Below are positions 51,300 through 59,002 of a stretch of DNA of 64,000 nucleotides, in pieces (positions within the stretch are counted from its first letter, which is position 1; every line of letters begins with the position of its first letter). Origin of the DNA: Halomontanus rarus. GTDB taxonomy: Archaea; Halobacteriota; Halobacteria; Halobacteriales; Natrialbaceae. The notes under the pieces are model-generated. The model made no database searches, had not been told where the DNA came from, and saw only the letters and a list, made by a program, of their open reading frames with translations. Location: NCBI RefSeq assembly GCF_017357405.1, contig NZ_CP071597.1, positions 2,108,001 to 2,172,000 on the forward strand. The letters run 5' to 3'. Position numbers and translations under genes: made by a program.

Positions 51300-53189
51300 G
51301 TGAATACAGAGCGGATCTTCGAGGAGTTTCCGGCGCCCAGCTACCGCGGCGCTCAGGAGACGGCCCTGCGCGACATTCGCGACGCCTTCGCGGCCGACAA
51401 CGACGTCGTGTTAGTGCGGGCGCCGACGGGCAGCGGGAAATCCCTGCTGGCTCGTGCCATCGCGGGCTGTGCCCTGAAGATCGACGACGCAGAGCCCAGC
51501 GAGCCGACGGGTGCCTACTACACGACGCCGCAGGTCTCCCAGTTGGACGACGTCGCGGGCGACGACCTCCTCTCGGATCTCAACGTCATCCGCGGGAAGT
51601 CCAACTACACCTGCATCCTGCCGAACGAACTCGACACGCCGGTCAACCAGGCCCCCTGCGTGCGAGAGAGCGGCTACGACTGTTCGGTCCAGCACCGCTG
51701 TCCGTACTTCTCCGATCGAGCGATCGCCTCCAACAGAGCGATCGCTGCGATGACGCTCGCGTACTTCATGCAGACGGCGGGCAGCGAAGTGTTCCGGAAA
51801 CGCGACGTCGTCGTCATCGATGAGGCCCACGGCCTCGCCGAGTGGGCCGAGATGTACGCGACCATCCAGCTGGGGCCCCGGACGGTCCCGTTCTGGGACG
51901 AGTTGCGAGTGCCGGCGGTCGAGGGGGTAGAGCGAGCCGCCCGCTACGCCGAGAACCTCTCACAGGTCTGTACGCGGCGCAAGGACGACCTCCTCGCACA
52001 GGAGCAGCTCACGCCCGCCGACGTCCGGGAACGCGACCGCCTCCAGGAACTCATCGGCGAACTCGACTGGTTCGTCTCCGACTATCGGGATCCACAGAGC
52101 CCGACGACGTGGCTGGTCGATCAGTCCGAACCGGCGGGTGCCGGCTCGAGTGGTGGCGATAGCGAGGACGACGCCGACCTCGGCGGTCCGCTGACGATCA
52201 AACCGATGAACCCCGAACGCTACCTCCACCACACGGTGTGGGACCGGGGCAACAAGTTCGCGCTCCTCTCGGCGACGATCCTCAACAAGGAGGCATTCTG
52301 CCGACAGGTCGGGCTCGATCCGGCGAACGTCACGCTCGTCGACGTTCCCCACACGTTTCCCGTCGAGAACCGGCCGCTGTACGACGTAACCCAGGGGAAG
52401 ATGACCTACGAGCACCGCGACGAGACGATCCCGAAGATCGCCCGCACGATCGTTCGGATCATGCAGGCCCATCCCGACGAGAAGGGGCTGATCCACGCCC
52501 ACTCCTACGACATTCAGGAACGCCTCGCGGACCTCCTGCGGGACTTCGGCGTCGGCGACCGGATTCGCGCGCACACTCGCGAGGACCGCGACGCCGACCT
52601 CGAGGCCTGGAAAGCGTCCGCGGAGCCGGACGTCTTCCTCTCGGTGAAGATGGAGGAGGCCCTCGATTTGAAAGGCGACCTCGCGCGCTGGCAGGTCGTC
52701 TGCAAGGCTCCGTTCCTCAACACGAGCGACTCCCGCGTCGCCCACCGACTCGAGGAGGGGCAGTGGGCGTGGTACTTCCGGGCGGCGCTCCGGACGGTGA
52801 TCCAGGGCTGTGGCCGGGTGGTCCGCGCGCCCGACGACTACGGGGCGACGTACCTGGCGGACTCGAGTCTGCTCGATATGTTCGAGCGGGCACGGTCGGA
52901 CATGCCCGACTGGTTCGCCGAGCAGGTCGACCTGATGAGCGAGCCGGAGTTACCGGCGTTCCAGCCGCGCGCCGCGCTGGGTGGTGCGGGTGGCGCATCC
53001 GGGTCCGGAAGATCGACGGACGGGACCGGATCCGGAACCCGGAGCGGGGACTCGAGCGGGGGGAGTGTGGCCGAGAGCGAGGGCCAAAACGGGAGCCAGC
53101 AGCGACGCTACTCCCGGACGAGCCGTCGCTCCCGGTCGAAATCGGGATCCAGAGACAGTCCGCTCGCGGACGTCTGGGACACCGACTAG
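51300..53189 (+). CDS. XPD/Rad3-family superfamily 2 DNA helicase with Fe-S cluster
   Basis: A 629-residue 5'-3' helicase. Motif I is APTGSGKS (about residues 40-47), motif II VIDEAHG (about 172-178), motif VI VIQGCGRVVR (about 500-509). Four cysteines between I and II, in NYTCILPNELDTPVNQAPC then ESGYDCSVQHRCPYF (about 102-141), are placed as the 4Fe-4S ligands of XPD. Such proteins unwind DNA in repair or transcription-coupled processes. The last ~70 residues are Gly/Ser/Arg-rich and probably disordered. The start is GTG at 51300. A 28-residue gene begins on the other strand and overlaps its last 4 bp. Confidence 0.93.
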   Translation: MNTERIFEEFPAPSYRGAQETALRDIRDAFAADNDVVLVRAPTGSGKSLLARAIAGCALKIDDAEPSEPTGAYYTTPQVSQLDDVAGDDLLSDLNVIRGKSNYTCILPNELDTPVNQAPCVRESGYDCSVQHRCPYFSDRAIASNRAIAAMTLAYFMQTAGSEVFRKRDVVVIDEAHGLAEWAEMYATIQLGPRTVPFWDELRVPAVEGVERAARYAENLSQVCTRRKDDLLAQEQLTPADVRERDRLQELIGELDWFVSDYRDPQSPTTWLVDQSEPAGAGSSGGDSEDDADLGGPLTIKPMNPERYLHHTVWDRGNKFALLSATILNKEAFCRQVGLDPANVTLVDVPHTFPVENRPLYDVTQGKMTYEHRDETIPKIARTIVRIMQAHPDEKGLIHAHSYDIQERLADLLRDFGVGDRIRAHTREDRDADLEAWKASAEPDVFLSVKMEEALDLKGDLARWQVVCKAPFLNTSDSRVAHRLEEGQWAWYFRAALRTVIQGCGRVVRAPDDYGATYLADSSLLDMFERARSDMPDWFAEQVDLMSEPELPAFQPRAALGGAGGASGSGRSTDGTGSGTRSGDSSGGSVAESEGQNGSQQRRYSRTSRRSRSKSGSRDSPLADVWDTD

Positions 53190-53272
53190 AAGATGAACGA
53201 GGCGCTCCAGGCCACCATCGAGGTGACCATCAGGGCGGCGAAGAGGAGCGCGATGAGCTGATTCTTGTCCAT
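53186..53272 (-). CDS. Very small single-helix membrane protein
   Basis: A 28-residue peptide, MDKNQLIALLFAALMVTSMV then AWSASFIF, forming one transmembrane helix. The short polar head MDKNQ followed by a clean helix resembles conserved mini-proteins I have seen in haloarchaea. It overlaps the stop of the helicase gene by 4 bp on the opposite strand. It is below the usual gene-size cut-off, so conservation in related genomes would be the deciding evidence. Confidence 0.6.
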   Translation of the reverse strand: MDKNQLIALLFAALMVTSMVAWSASFIF

Positions 53273-53358
53273 TTGCTCGTCCGTTGTGGCTACTGTAGCA
53301 AGTATTTCACGCCCGATGTGAGTGCGAACGACGCGGCGTAAACGAGAGCGTGAGCGAT

Positions 53359-54492
53359 TCACACGATTCGCACGTCCACGACGACGTGCTCGACACCGGC
53401 GCTGTGGCTCTTCACGCGTCGTTTCTCGAGCACCTCGAGTTCTCGACCCGCTCCCTCCCGCTCGATTGCAGACTCGAGGCGCTCGAGCGGGCGCTCCCAC
53501 AGCAGGGGTTCGGGCGTGGCCTCGTGGTAGTGGAGCACGCCGCCGGGTTCGAGGGCCTCGAGGGCGTGGGCCAGAAAGGCATCAGCCTCGTCGCTGCGCG
53601 TGCCGTGGCCCGCGTCGTCGGTCCCGTCGGCGGCACCGTAGTAACCCATGAGGACGCGGTCGGCCTCGACGGTCGCGGCGAGGTCGCGACAGTCCGATCG
53701 GTAGGCGTCGACGCGGTCGGCGACGTCGTTCAGTATCGCGTTCTCGAGCAGGTATCGAAACGCGGTCGGGTTGATCTCCGTGGCCGTCACCCGCGCGCCG
53801 GCGCGGGCCATCGGCAGCGTGAAGTAGCCGATGCCGGCGAACATGTCGAAGACGCGCTCGTCCGGTTCGACGATCCGACCCATCCGCGCGCGCTCGGCCT
53901 GATTCCCCGGCGAGAACATCACTCTCGCGGGGTCGAGTCCGTACCGGGTCCCGTGTTCGGTGTGGACCGTCTCCGTGTCCGTCGAGCCCGCGAGCAGTCG
54001 TGTCCGCGGCTCCCGGTAGGTTCCGGCCGCGCCGTCGTTGGCGATCCCCTCGTCGGCGAGCACCGAGGTCGCCTCGCCGTGGAGGTCGAGCAACGCCTCG
54101 CCGACGTCGCGTTCCTGTGCGGCCGAATAGCCGTCGGGAACCGTCACGAGGATCACCGAGCCGATCACCGCCCACGAGCCGGGAACCGACTCGAGGTCCG
54201 CCTCCGTCCAGCCCCGATCCGCGAGCAGACCTTCGAGACTCGGGCTCCGGCGGTCGGGATCGATCTGGCGGATCACCTCGAGCACCCACGTCTCGGCGGG
54301 CGGTTCTGTAACCGGCAGCGCGACCGTCTCCGGGTCGTACTCGCGGACGCGCCTCGAGTCGTCGTAGACCCCCTCCGCGCGGAGCGACTCGATCGCCGTC
54401 TCCGAGCGGGGTTTTTCGACGACGGCCGCGAGCGGGTTCGGGTGATCGTCGTCGACTCGCGTCACCGTCCGGTCGGCGTCCTCGTCACTCAT
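53359..54492 (-). CDS. taw2: Trm5/Taw2-family tRNA modification enzyme
   Basis: A 377-residue class I SAM-dependent enzyme of the Trm5/TYW2 family that modifies G37 of tRNA-Phe. N-terminal domain about residues 1-160; catalytic core with motif I VFDMFAGIGYFTLPMAR (about 220-236), ATEINPTAFRYLLEN and late VLMGYYGAAD (about 287-296). Trm5 methyltransferases have N-L-P at the last place, whereas MGY is typical of Taw2, the aminocarboxypropyl transferase of wybutosine synthesis; hence the call, with Trm5-like activity as alternative. Its start overlaps the NMD3 stop by 8 bp, so they form an operon. Confidence 0.8.
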   Translation of the reverse strand: MSDEDADRTVTRVDDDHPNPLAAVVEKPRSETAIESLRAEGVYDDSRRVREYDPETVALPVTEPPAETWVLEVIRQIDPDRRSPSLEGLLADRGWTEADLESVPGSWAVIGSVILVTVPDGYSAAQERDVGEALLDLHGEATSVLADEGIANDGAAGTYREPRTRLLAGSTDTETVHTEHGTRYGLDPARVMFSPGNQAERARMGRIVEPDERVFDMFAGIGYFTLPMARAGARVTATEINPTAFRYLLENAILNDVADRVDAYRSDCRDLAATVEADRVLMGYYGAADGTDDAGHGTRSDEADAFLAHALEALEPGGVLHYHEATPEPLLWERPLERLESAIEREGAGRELEVLEKRRVKSHSAGVEHVVVDVRIV

Positions 54493-55636
54493 CGCCGTCG
54501 TCCGACTCGTCCGGCAGAATGTGCAGGCCGGCGCGGCTCTTCAACACGGGCACGGTGTCGGCGTCGGGATCAAAGTAGTCCGGCCTCGAGACGGTCTTCG
54601 CCTGAAAGGTCTCCGGGTCGAGCACCTGCACCGCGTGCTCGTCTTCGATGGTGACGACCGTCGTCTCGACGGCGTCGTCGACGTCGCCGAGTCGGCGCGC
54701 GTCGGGCGAGTTCCCCTCTTCGTAACTTGCTTCGTAGTGGTCGCCGGTCGTCACGCGGGTTCCCTTGAGGTTTCCGCGGGCGCTGCGGACCAACACCGGA
54801 CCGTCGTCGTCCGCGTCGTCCTCGAGTTCGATGACCTCGCCGGGGGTGTACGGTGGGAGCCGGACGGCGAAGGTCACCCGGTAGACGCCGTTGCCGTCTT
54901 CGTCCTCGGTGACGAGGGTTTCGGCGTCGTTGACGGTGCCGCCGAACTCCTCGACCATCTTGTTCGAGATCTTCTTGCCGATCTTGTTGGTCGAGACCTT
55001 CAGGTCCAGCCCGTCGGGCGTCTCGGTCGTGTCGGTGATGAAGGCGTTGCGGTCGCCCGTCGCCTCCATGTCGGCGACGATCTGGTTCGAGATGGTCTTC
55101 GCCCGTTCGATCTCCTCGGTGGTGGGCGTGCGGTCCTCGGCGCGGATCTGGACGATACTGGCGTAGTAATCGCCCGAGATTCGCCCGCAGCGCGTGCAGG
55201 TTTGGCGGGCGATCCTGACGGGGACCGTCACCTGTTCTTCGACCGGCGTTCCGCGGGCGACCCCCGTGAAGTAACAGTGCATCCGGATCGTGTTCTGATC
55301 GATCTGCTCGGGTTCGACCTGCCAGGCGACGTCCTCGACGTCGACGTGGACGGCGAGTTCCTCGCTGACCTCCTCGATCGCGATGTCAGTGTAGTCCTCG
55401 GCACCCACGTCGACCCAGCGCCGGCCTCGGTGGACGGCCCCGCACCGGGCGCAGACGCGAACGTCGATCTGATCCGGCGCGTCGACGAACTCGAAGTCCT
55501 CGAAGTAGCAAGCGTCACAGAGGTCGACGTCGGCGCTCGGGGAGAGCGGGTCGTCGACACCCCCGTCCGCCTCGCTCACCGTCCGGTCGGGAACCGGATC
55601 ACCACACCGCGGGCAGAACGCGCGCGATTCACTCAT
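54485..55636 (-). CDS. nmd3: NMD3 family ribosome biogenesis protein
   Basis: A 383-residue archaeal NMD3 protein. Several CxxC knuckles bind zinc: FCPRCGDPVPD (residues 7-17), LCDACYFEDFEF (about 39-50), VCARCGAVHRG (about 61-71) and QTCTRCGRISGDYY (about 145-158). The eIF5A/SH3-like part follows (about 170-380). Eukaryotic NMD3 is the 60S export adaptor; in Archaea it is thought to act in large-subunit assembly. The ATG at 55636 (MSESRAFCPRCGD) puts the first zinc knuckle at the N-terminus; a longer frame is less likely. It is first in an operon with the Taw2-like gene. Confidence 0.94.
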   Translation of the reverse strand: MSESRAFCPRCGDPVPDRTVSEADGGVDDPLSPSADVDLCDACYFEDFEFVDAPDQIDVRVCARCGAVHRGRRWVDVGAEDYTDIAIEEVSEELAVHVDVEDVAWQVEPEQIDQNTIRMHCYFTGVARGTPVEEQVTVPVRIARQTCTRCGRISGDYYASIVQIRAEDRTPTTEEIERAKTISNQIVADMEATGDRNAFITDTTETPDGLDLKVSTNKIGKKISNKMVEEFGGTVNDAETLVTEDEDGNGVYRVTFAVRLPPYTPGEVIELEDDADDDGPVLVRSARGNLKGTRVTTGDHYEASYEEGNSPDARRLGDVDDAVETTVVTIEDEHAVQVLDPETFQAKTVSRPDYFDPDADTVPVLKSRAGLHILPDESDDGDE

Positions 55637-55773
55637 TGCCCGTCGTTTGGCCCTCAGCGTGTTAAGCGGCGCGCTCCCTGGCCGCCACGTCGTGTCTACG
55701 GGCACCCGCCGTTCGAATATGTAGGGATTCGTTCCTGTACGCTGGCGATCACGAATCGTTTCTCAAAATCTGA

Positions 55774-55798
55774 GAGTTCCATCCGAAACGAGGGGGTT
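55774..55798 (+). repeat. 25-bp direct repeat, copy 1
   Basis: Begins GAGTTCCATCCGAAAC and ends GAGGGGGTT; identical to 56020-56044, 246 bp further on. Confidence 0.85.
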
Positions 55799-56019
55799 GG
55801 GAATCGTCCCCACGACCACCGTAGAACGATCCGTTCGAACGAACTAGGTGCCGATATCCGCGGATAGAGTGCCCACAAAGACCGCTTGCGAGATCACCCG
55901 TAGTCGACGTCCATCGGCGATGGACGATTTCTCGAGGAAGAATTTCGGCCATCACCGAGTAGTCAGACAGCCGTCAGACGTTCGTCCGAACGTGACTGTC
56001 AGACGTACTCACGTCACTC

Positions 56020-56044
56020 GAGTTCCATCCGAAACGAGGGGGTT
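56020..56044 (+). repeat. 25-bp direct repeat, copy 2
   Basis: Identical to 55774-55798; it ends about 45 bp before the TATA-like box of htpX. Confidence 0.85.
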
Positions 56045-56122
56045 CTCCGAGGTGTGGACGAGCGCGTCCGAGTATCGGGTGAGAGATGTATCCTTATTTT
56101 GCCTCGACCCATACGGTGGAGT

Positions 56123-57001
56123 ATGGAATGGCAGACGGACTGGGGACTGCGGTTTCGGATGCTGGTAACGATGTTCTTGCTGTTCGCACTGTACATCGTC
56201 TTCGTGGGGGTGATCACGGCCTACTTTAGCGGCGGCATAATCATGGTCGTCACGCTGTTCGGACTCTTCTCCTTGGGCCAGTACTTCTTCAGCGACAAAC
56301 TCACGCTCATGAGCATGGGCGCGAAGGAAGTCTCGGCCGAGGAGTACCCCGAACTCCACGCCTCCGTCGAGCGACTCTCCCAGCAGGCGGACCTGCCGAA
56401 ACCGAAGGTCGCCGTGATGGACACGCGCGTCCCGAACGCGTTCGCGACGGGCCGCAACCAGCGAAACGCCGCGGTCGCGGTGACGACGGGACTGACGAAG
56501 ACGCTCGACCGCGAGGAACTCGACGGCGTCATCGCCCACGAACTCGCCCACGTCAAGAACAGGGACATGATGGTGATGACGATCGCCTCCTTCCTCTCGA
56601 CCATCGCGTTCATGATGGTCCGCTGGGGGGCGTTCTTCGGCGGCGGCGGCCGGGGACGCAACCAAGGCGGCATCGTCGTCGCGATCCTCGTCTCGCTGGT
56701 CGTCTGGATCATCAGCTACCTGCTCATCCGGGCGCTCTCGCGGTACCGCGAGTTCGCCGCCGACCGCGGTGCCGCCGCCATCACGGGCCGGCCGTCGGCG
56801 CTCGCCTCCGCCCTCCTGAAGATCTCCGGCGAGATGGACAACGTTCCCAAGAACGATATGCGCGAGGAGGCGGAGATGAACGCCTTCTTCATCATCCCGA
56901 TCAGGTCCGGCATCGTCGGTCGGCTGTTCAGCACCCACCCCTCGACGGAACGCCGGGTCGAACGGCTCCGCGACTTAGAGCGCGAGATGGAAGCGTTCTG
57001 A
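56123..57001 (+). CDS. htpX: HtpX family membrane zinc metalloprotease
   Basis: HtpX degrades misfolded membrane proteins. The 292-residue protein has two N-terminal helices (about residues 12-32 and 38-55), the zinc-binding HELAH (about 138-142, IAHELAHVKNRDMM), two more helices (about 150-168 and 180-203), and the third ligand Glu in YREFAADRGAA (about 210-220). All catalytic residues are present. The ATG at 56123 has a TATA-like box 20-33 bp upstream. Its neighbours include pspAB, another membrane-stress gene. Confidence 0.96.
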   Translation: MEWQTDWGLRFRMLVTMFLLFALYIVFVGVITAYFSGGIIMVVTLFGLFSLGQYFFSDKLTLMSMGAKEVSAEEYPELHASVERLSQQADLPKPKVAVMDTRVPNAFATGRNQRNAAVAVTTGLTKTLDREELDGVIAHELAHVKNRDMMVMTIASFLSTIAFMMVRWGAFFGGGGRGRNQGGIVVAILVSLVVWIISYLLIRALSRYREFAADRGAAAITGRPSALASALLKISGEMDNVPKNDMREEAEMNAFFIIPIRSGIVGRLFSTHPSTERRVERLRDLEREMEAF

Positions 57002-57055
57002 GACCGCGACCGCGCGTTCGAACGCGTACTCTCGGGCAGGCACATTCGGGTGATT

Positions 57056-57066
57056 ACTTATAAATC
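57056..57066 (+). promoter_or_regulatory. TATA box of the YdjM-like gene
   Basis: ACTTATAAATC lies 21-31 bp before the ATG at 57087, close to consensus; the gene is probably leaderless and separate from htpX. Confidence 0.6.
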
Positions 57067-57086
57067 TCGGACGAGGCGGATACGGC

Positions 57087-57644
57087 ATGGTCGAGCCGAT
57101 CGGTCACGTCGCGATGGCGTTGCTCTTCGCGGTCCCCGCGTGGCTCCTGTGGGGTCGCCGTCCCGCAGTCACGTTCGCCGTGTTGACGCAAGTGACGGCG
57201 TTGCTCCCGGATATCGATCTGTTCCTCGAGAATCACTTCGGACACCCGCTCCTCCAGCACCACGGCATCACGCATACGGTCCCGTTCGTCGTCGTCGTCG
57301 GCGTCGTCTTCGGAGTCATCGCCGCCTACGCGTTGACCCCCGTTCTGAACACCAACCGGCTCGTTCACAGCGATTCGATCACGCCGGCGACGACGTTCGT
57401 GTTCACGACGGCCGCGTTCTGGGCCGGCGGTCTCGCTCACATCTTCGTGGACCTACTCTCCGCCGCGCCGGACGCGGCGATGGAACCCCTCTGGCCGCTG
57501 TATCGCGAGGAAGTCATCGTCAACATCGTCGCGTACGACTCGACCCCGGTGAACCTCGGATTGATCGTCTGCGCGGTCGTGATTCACGTCGGACTCTATC
57601 GAGCCGAGCGCTACCCCTACGAGACGCGCTGGGCCGTCGGCTGA
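57087..57644 (+). CDS. YdjM-type membrane-bound metal-dependent hydrolase
   Basis: A 185-residue protein with four helices. Motifs are EPIGHVAMALL at the N-terminus, ALLPDIDL (about residues 38-45), HHGITHTV (about 58-65) and AHIFVDLLS (about 116-124). The H-x...D-x-D...H-x3-H...H-x3-D pattern is that of the DUF457/YdjM family of inner-membrane metal-dependent hydrolases. The substrate is unknown. It is separate from htpX by its own TATA box. Confidence 0.88.
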   Translation: MVEPIGHVAMALLFAVPAWLLWGRRPAVTFAVLTQVTALLPDIDLFLENHFGHPLLQHHGITHTVPFVVVVGVVFGVIAAYALTPVLNTNRLVHSDSITPATTFVFTTAAFWAGGLAHIFVDLLSAAPDAAMEPLWPLYREEVIVNIVAYDSTPVNLGLIVCAVVIHVGLYRAERYPYETRWAVG

Positions 57645-57668
57645 CCCCGCGAATTCCCGTCCCGCTGG

Positions 57669-57983
57669 TCACTCGAGTCGGCGAACGACGACGAATCCGT
57701 CCCCGTACACCGTAATCCCGTAGCCGTCGAGTGAAAACCACACGCGGCCGTCATCCCGGCGTCGGTTGTCGGGCCTCGGTTCGAAGAGCGCGTCCAGTGC
57801 ATCCGGGTCGAGGGTATCGTACAGTACCTCGAGGTCGGCTGGATCCGTGCCGGACAGCGTCGCGACGGTCGAGACGATCGTCGACGAGAGCGGTTCATCA
57901 CCGTCCCAGTCGTGCTGGAAGTGAGCCGTTTTCGCGGTCGGATCTCCCTGCGGAGCCGGAGTGTTGGGTTCTGATACGGTCAT
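57669..57983 (-). CDS. HalOD1 output-domain protein
   Basis: A 104-residue protein with a HalOD1 domain (about residues 30-100): SSTIVSTVATLSGTDPADLEVLYDTLDPDALDALFEP (by position) followed by RVWFSLDGYGITVYGDGFVVV. HalOD1 occurs in haloarchaea alone or after receiver/PAS domains and is thought to be an output module of two-component systems. The ATG at 57983 is preferred over one four codons upstream. Function otherwise unknown. Confidence 0.88.
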   Translation of the reverse strand: MTVSEPNTPAPQGDPTAKTAHFQHDWDGDEPLSSTIVSTVATLSGTDPADLEVLYDTLDPDALDALFEPRPDNRRRDDGRVWFSLDGYGITVYGDGFVVVRRLE

Positions 57984-58299
57984 GTGAATTCCCATCGCTC
58001 GGTGAGTGTCACCGTTTCTGATAGGATGTGGGTTGTACGGTAGCGTGCATCATAAAGCCCTGTCAGACAATTTACGTGTGTTTGTCTTACGAAATCAATA
58101 CGCTCAGTCCGCAGGGTATCGGTTTCTCCTGTCGGGAGTGTCTTACGCGACTCTCTCGGGTGATTTTTACACCTGTCGTCTCGCCGTCTGTCGGTTCTGG
58201 GTGTCTTCGGTTCGTCGTTCGATGGGGAAACGACTGCCGGCGACCGAACGACACCGGCGAACAGTACCTTACTAAGTGATCGCCCCCATCTGCACGCAC
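57984..58299. other. Gene-free stretch between HalOD1 gene and pspAB
   Basis: About 316 bp, relatively T-rich (CAATTTACGTGTGTTTGTCTTACG). It holds the promoter for pspAB (TATA-like ACCTTACTAAG at 58267-58277) and for the HalOD1 gene (CATAAAGCCC at about 58050 on the other strand). Short open frames of 80-90 codons run through it but lack haloarchaeal codon and residue bias, so I do not call a gene. A small RNA cannot be excluded. Confidence 0.4.
58267..58277 (+). promoter_or_regulatory. TATA-like box of pspAB
   Basis: ACCTTACTAAG lies 23-33 bp before the ATG at 58300. Confidence 0.5.
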
Positions 58300-58905
58300 A
58301 TGGGACTGCTGGACGGACTGCGATCCGTACTCGGCATCCGCGCCGAGACCGACGCGCGCCGGGACGCCGACCCGGAGGACCTCTTCGGGATGAGCACCGC
58401 CTACCTCACGATGGAGGCCGACCTGGGCTACGAGTCGCTGGACGCGGGCGCGCTCTGTTTCGCCGGCGTCGACTCGAGCGACTTCCACGACACCGTCGAC
58501 GACGTCGAAGCGATCCTCGAGGCCGGACAGGAGGAGACCGAGACCGACTTTTCGATATCCGAGGACGACCACGGCTACCACTGGGTCGTCCTCGAGGACA
58601 CCGATCCGGAGGACCTCATCACGAGCCTCCACTTCGCCGCGGACACGTTCATCGAGCAAGGGTACGGCTCTCGACTGCTGGCGGCGGTCTTCGGCTACGA
58701 GAATCGAGACGGGCCCGCCTACTGGATCTACTCCTTCCGCCGGGGGGCCTACTACCCCTTCGCACCCCGGGACGGCCGGGAACGGGACTCGAGCGCGGAG
58801 TTCAAACTCGAGTCGGTGTTGGACGGCGAACTCGAGATCGAACGCGAGAAGGAGTACTGGTACCCGCTGTGGCCGAGTGCGGGCGGTCGTCATCCCTGGG
58901 AATGA
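58300..58905 (+). CDS. pspAB: PspA-associated protein PspAB
   Basis: A 201-residue cytoplasmic protein starting MGLLDGLRSVLGIRAETDAR, with LFGMSTAYLTMEADLGYESLDAGALCFAGVDSSDF (by position about residues 28-62) and AAVFGYENRDGPAYWIYSFRRGAYYPFAP (by position about 128-156). This is the pattern of PspAB, found next to PspA (phage-shock/ESCRT-III-like) or HtpX genes in Archaea and Actinobacteria. It likely helps the PspA membrane-stress response. PspA itself is not in the window; htpX lies 1.3 kb upstream. Confidence 0.85.
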   Translation: MGLLDGLRSVLGIRAETDARRDADPEDLFGMSTAYLTMEADLGYESLDAGALCFAGVDSSDFHDTVDDVEAILEAGQEETETDFSISEDDHGYHWVVLEDTDPEDLITSLHFAADTFIEQGYGSRLLAAVFGYENRDGPAYWIYSFRRGAYYPFAPRDGRERDSSAEFKLESVLDGELEIEREKEYWYPLWPSAGGRHPWE

Positions 58906-58968
58906 TTCTCGGTGCGGACGCGAGTCGACGCCGCGATCCGTGACGAAATCAGTACCCGCCGGGTTCGG

Positions 58969-58980
58969 GGCTATTATTCC
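58969..58980 (+). promoter_or_regulatory. TATA-like box of the PQQ-propeller gene
   Basis: GGCTATTATTCC lies 23-34 bp before the GTG at 59003 and decides for this start. Confidence 0.5.
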
Positions 58981-59002
58981 GGTCGCTCCTGTAGACCGAC
59001 CC

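Larger units (their letters stand above)
55637..56122. promoter_or_regulatory. Long control region with direct repeat and palindromes before htpX
   Basis: A 486-bp gene-free region between nmd3 and htpX. It holds a perfect 25-bp direct repeat (55774-55798 and 56020-56044), a 19-bp perfect palindrome CGTCCATCGgCGATGGACG (55908-55926), an inverted repeat ACGTTCG-TC-CGAACGT (55978-55993), three copies of GTCAGAC (55962, 55973, 55998), and GTTCGAAC at 55833-55840. The TATA-like ATCCTTATTTTGCC of htpX is at 56090-56103. Both strands lack a convincing gene. It has the density of repeats expected of a stress-regulated control region or of a scar of a lost element. Confidence 0.55.

Noticed and set aside
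53350..54654. Long plus-strand open frame of 434 codons across the Taw2-like gene
   Set aside because: It is the antisense shadow of a clear SAM-dependent enzyme gene on the minus strand; GC-rich haloarchaeal DNA has few stops on the opposite strand.
55696..55955. Short minus-strand frames carrying PSFRMEL-like ends near the 25-bp repeats
   Set aside because: The shared peptide simply translates the direct repeat; no start context or codon bias supports a gene.
58028..58279. 83-codon plus-strand frame with several cysteines before pspAB
   Set aside because: No acidic haloarchaeal residue bias, no promoter before it, and it ends inside the pspAB TATA region; probably chance.
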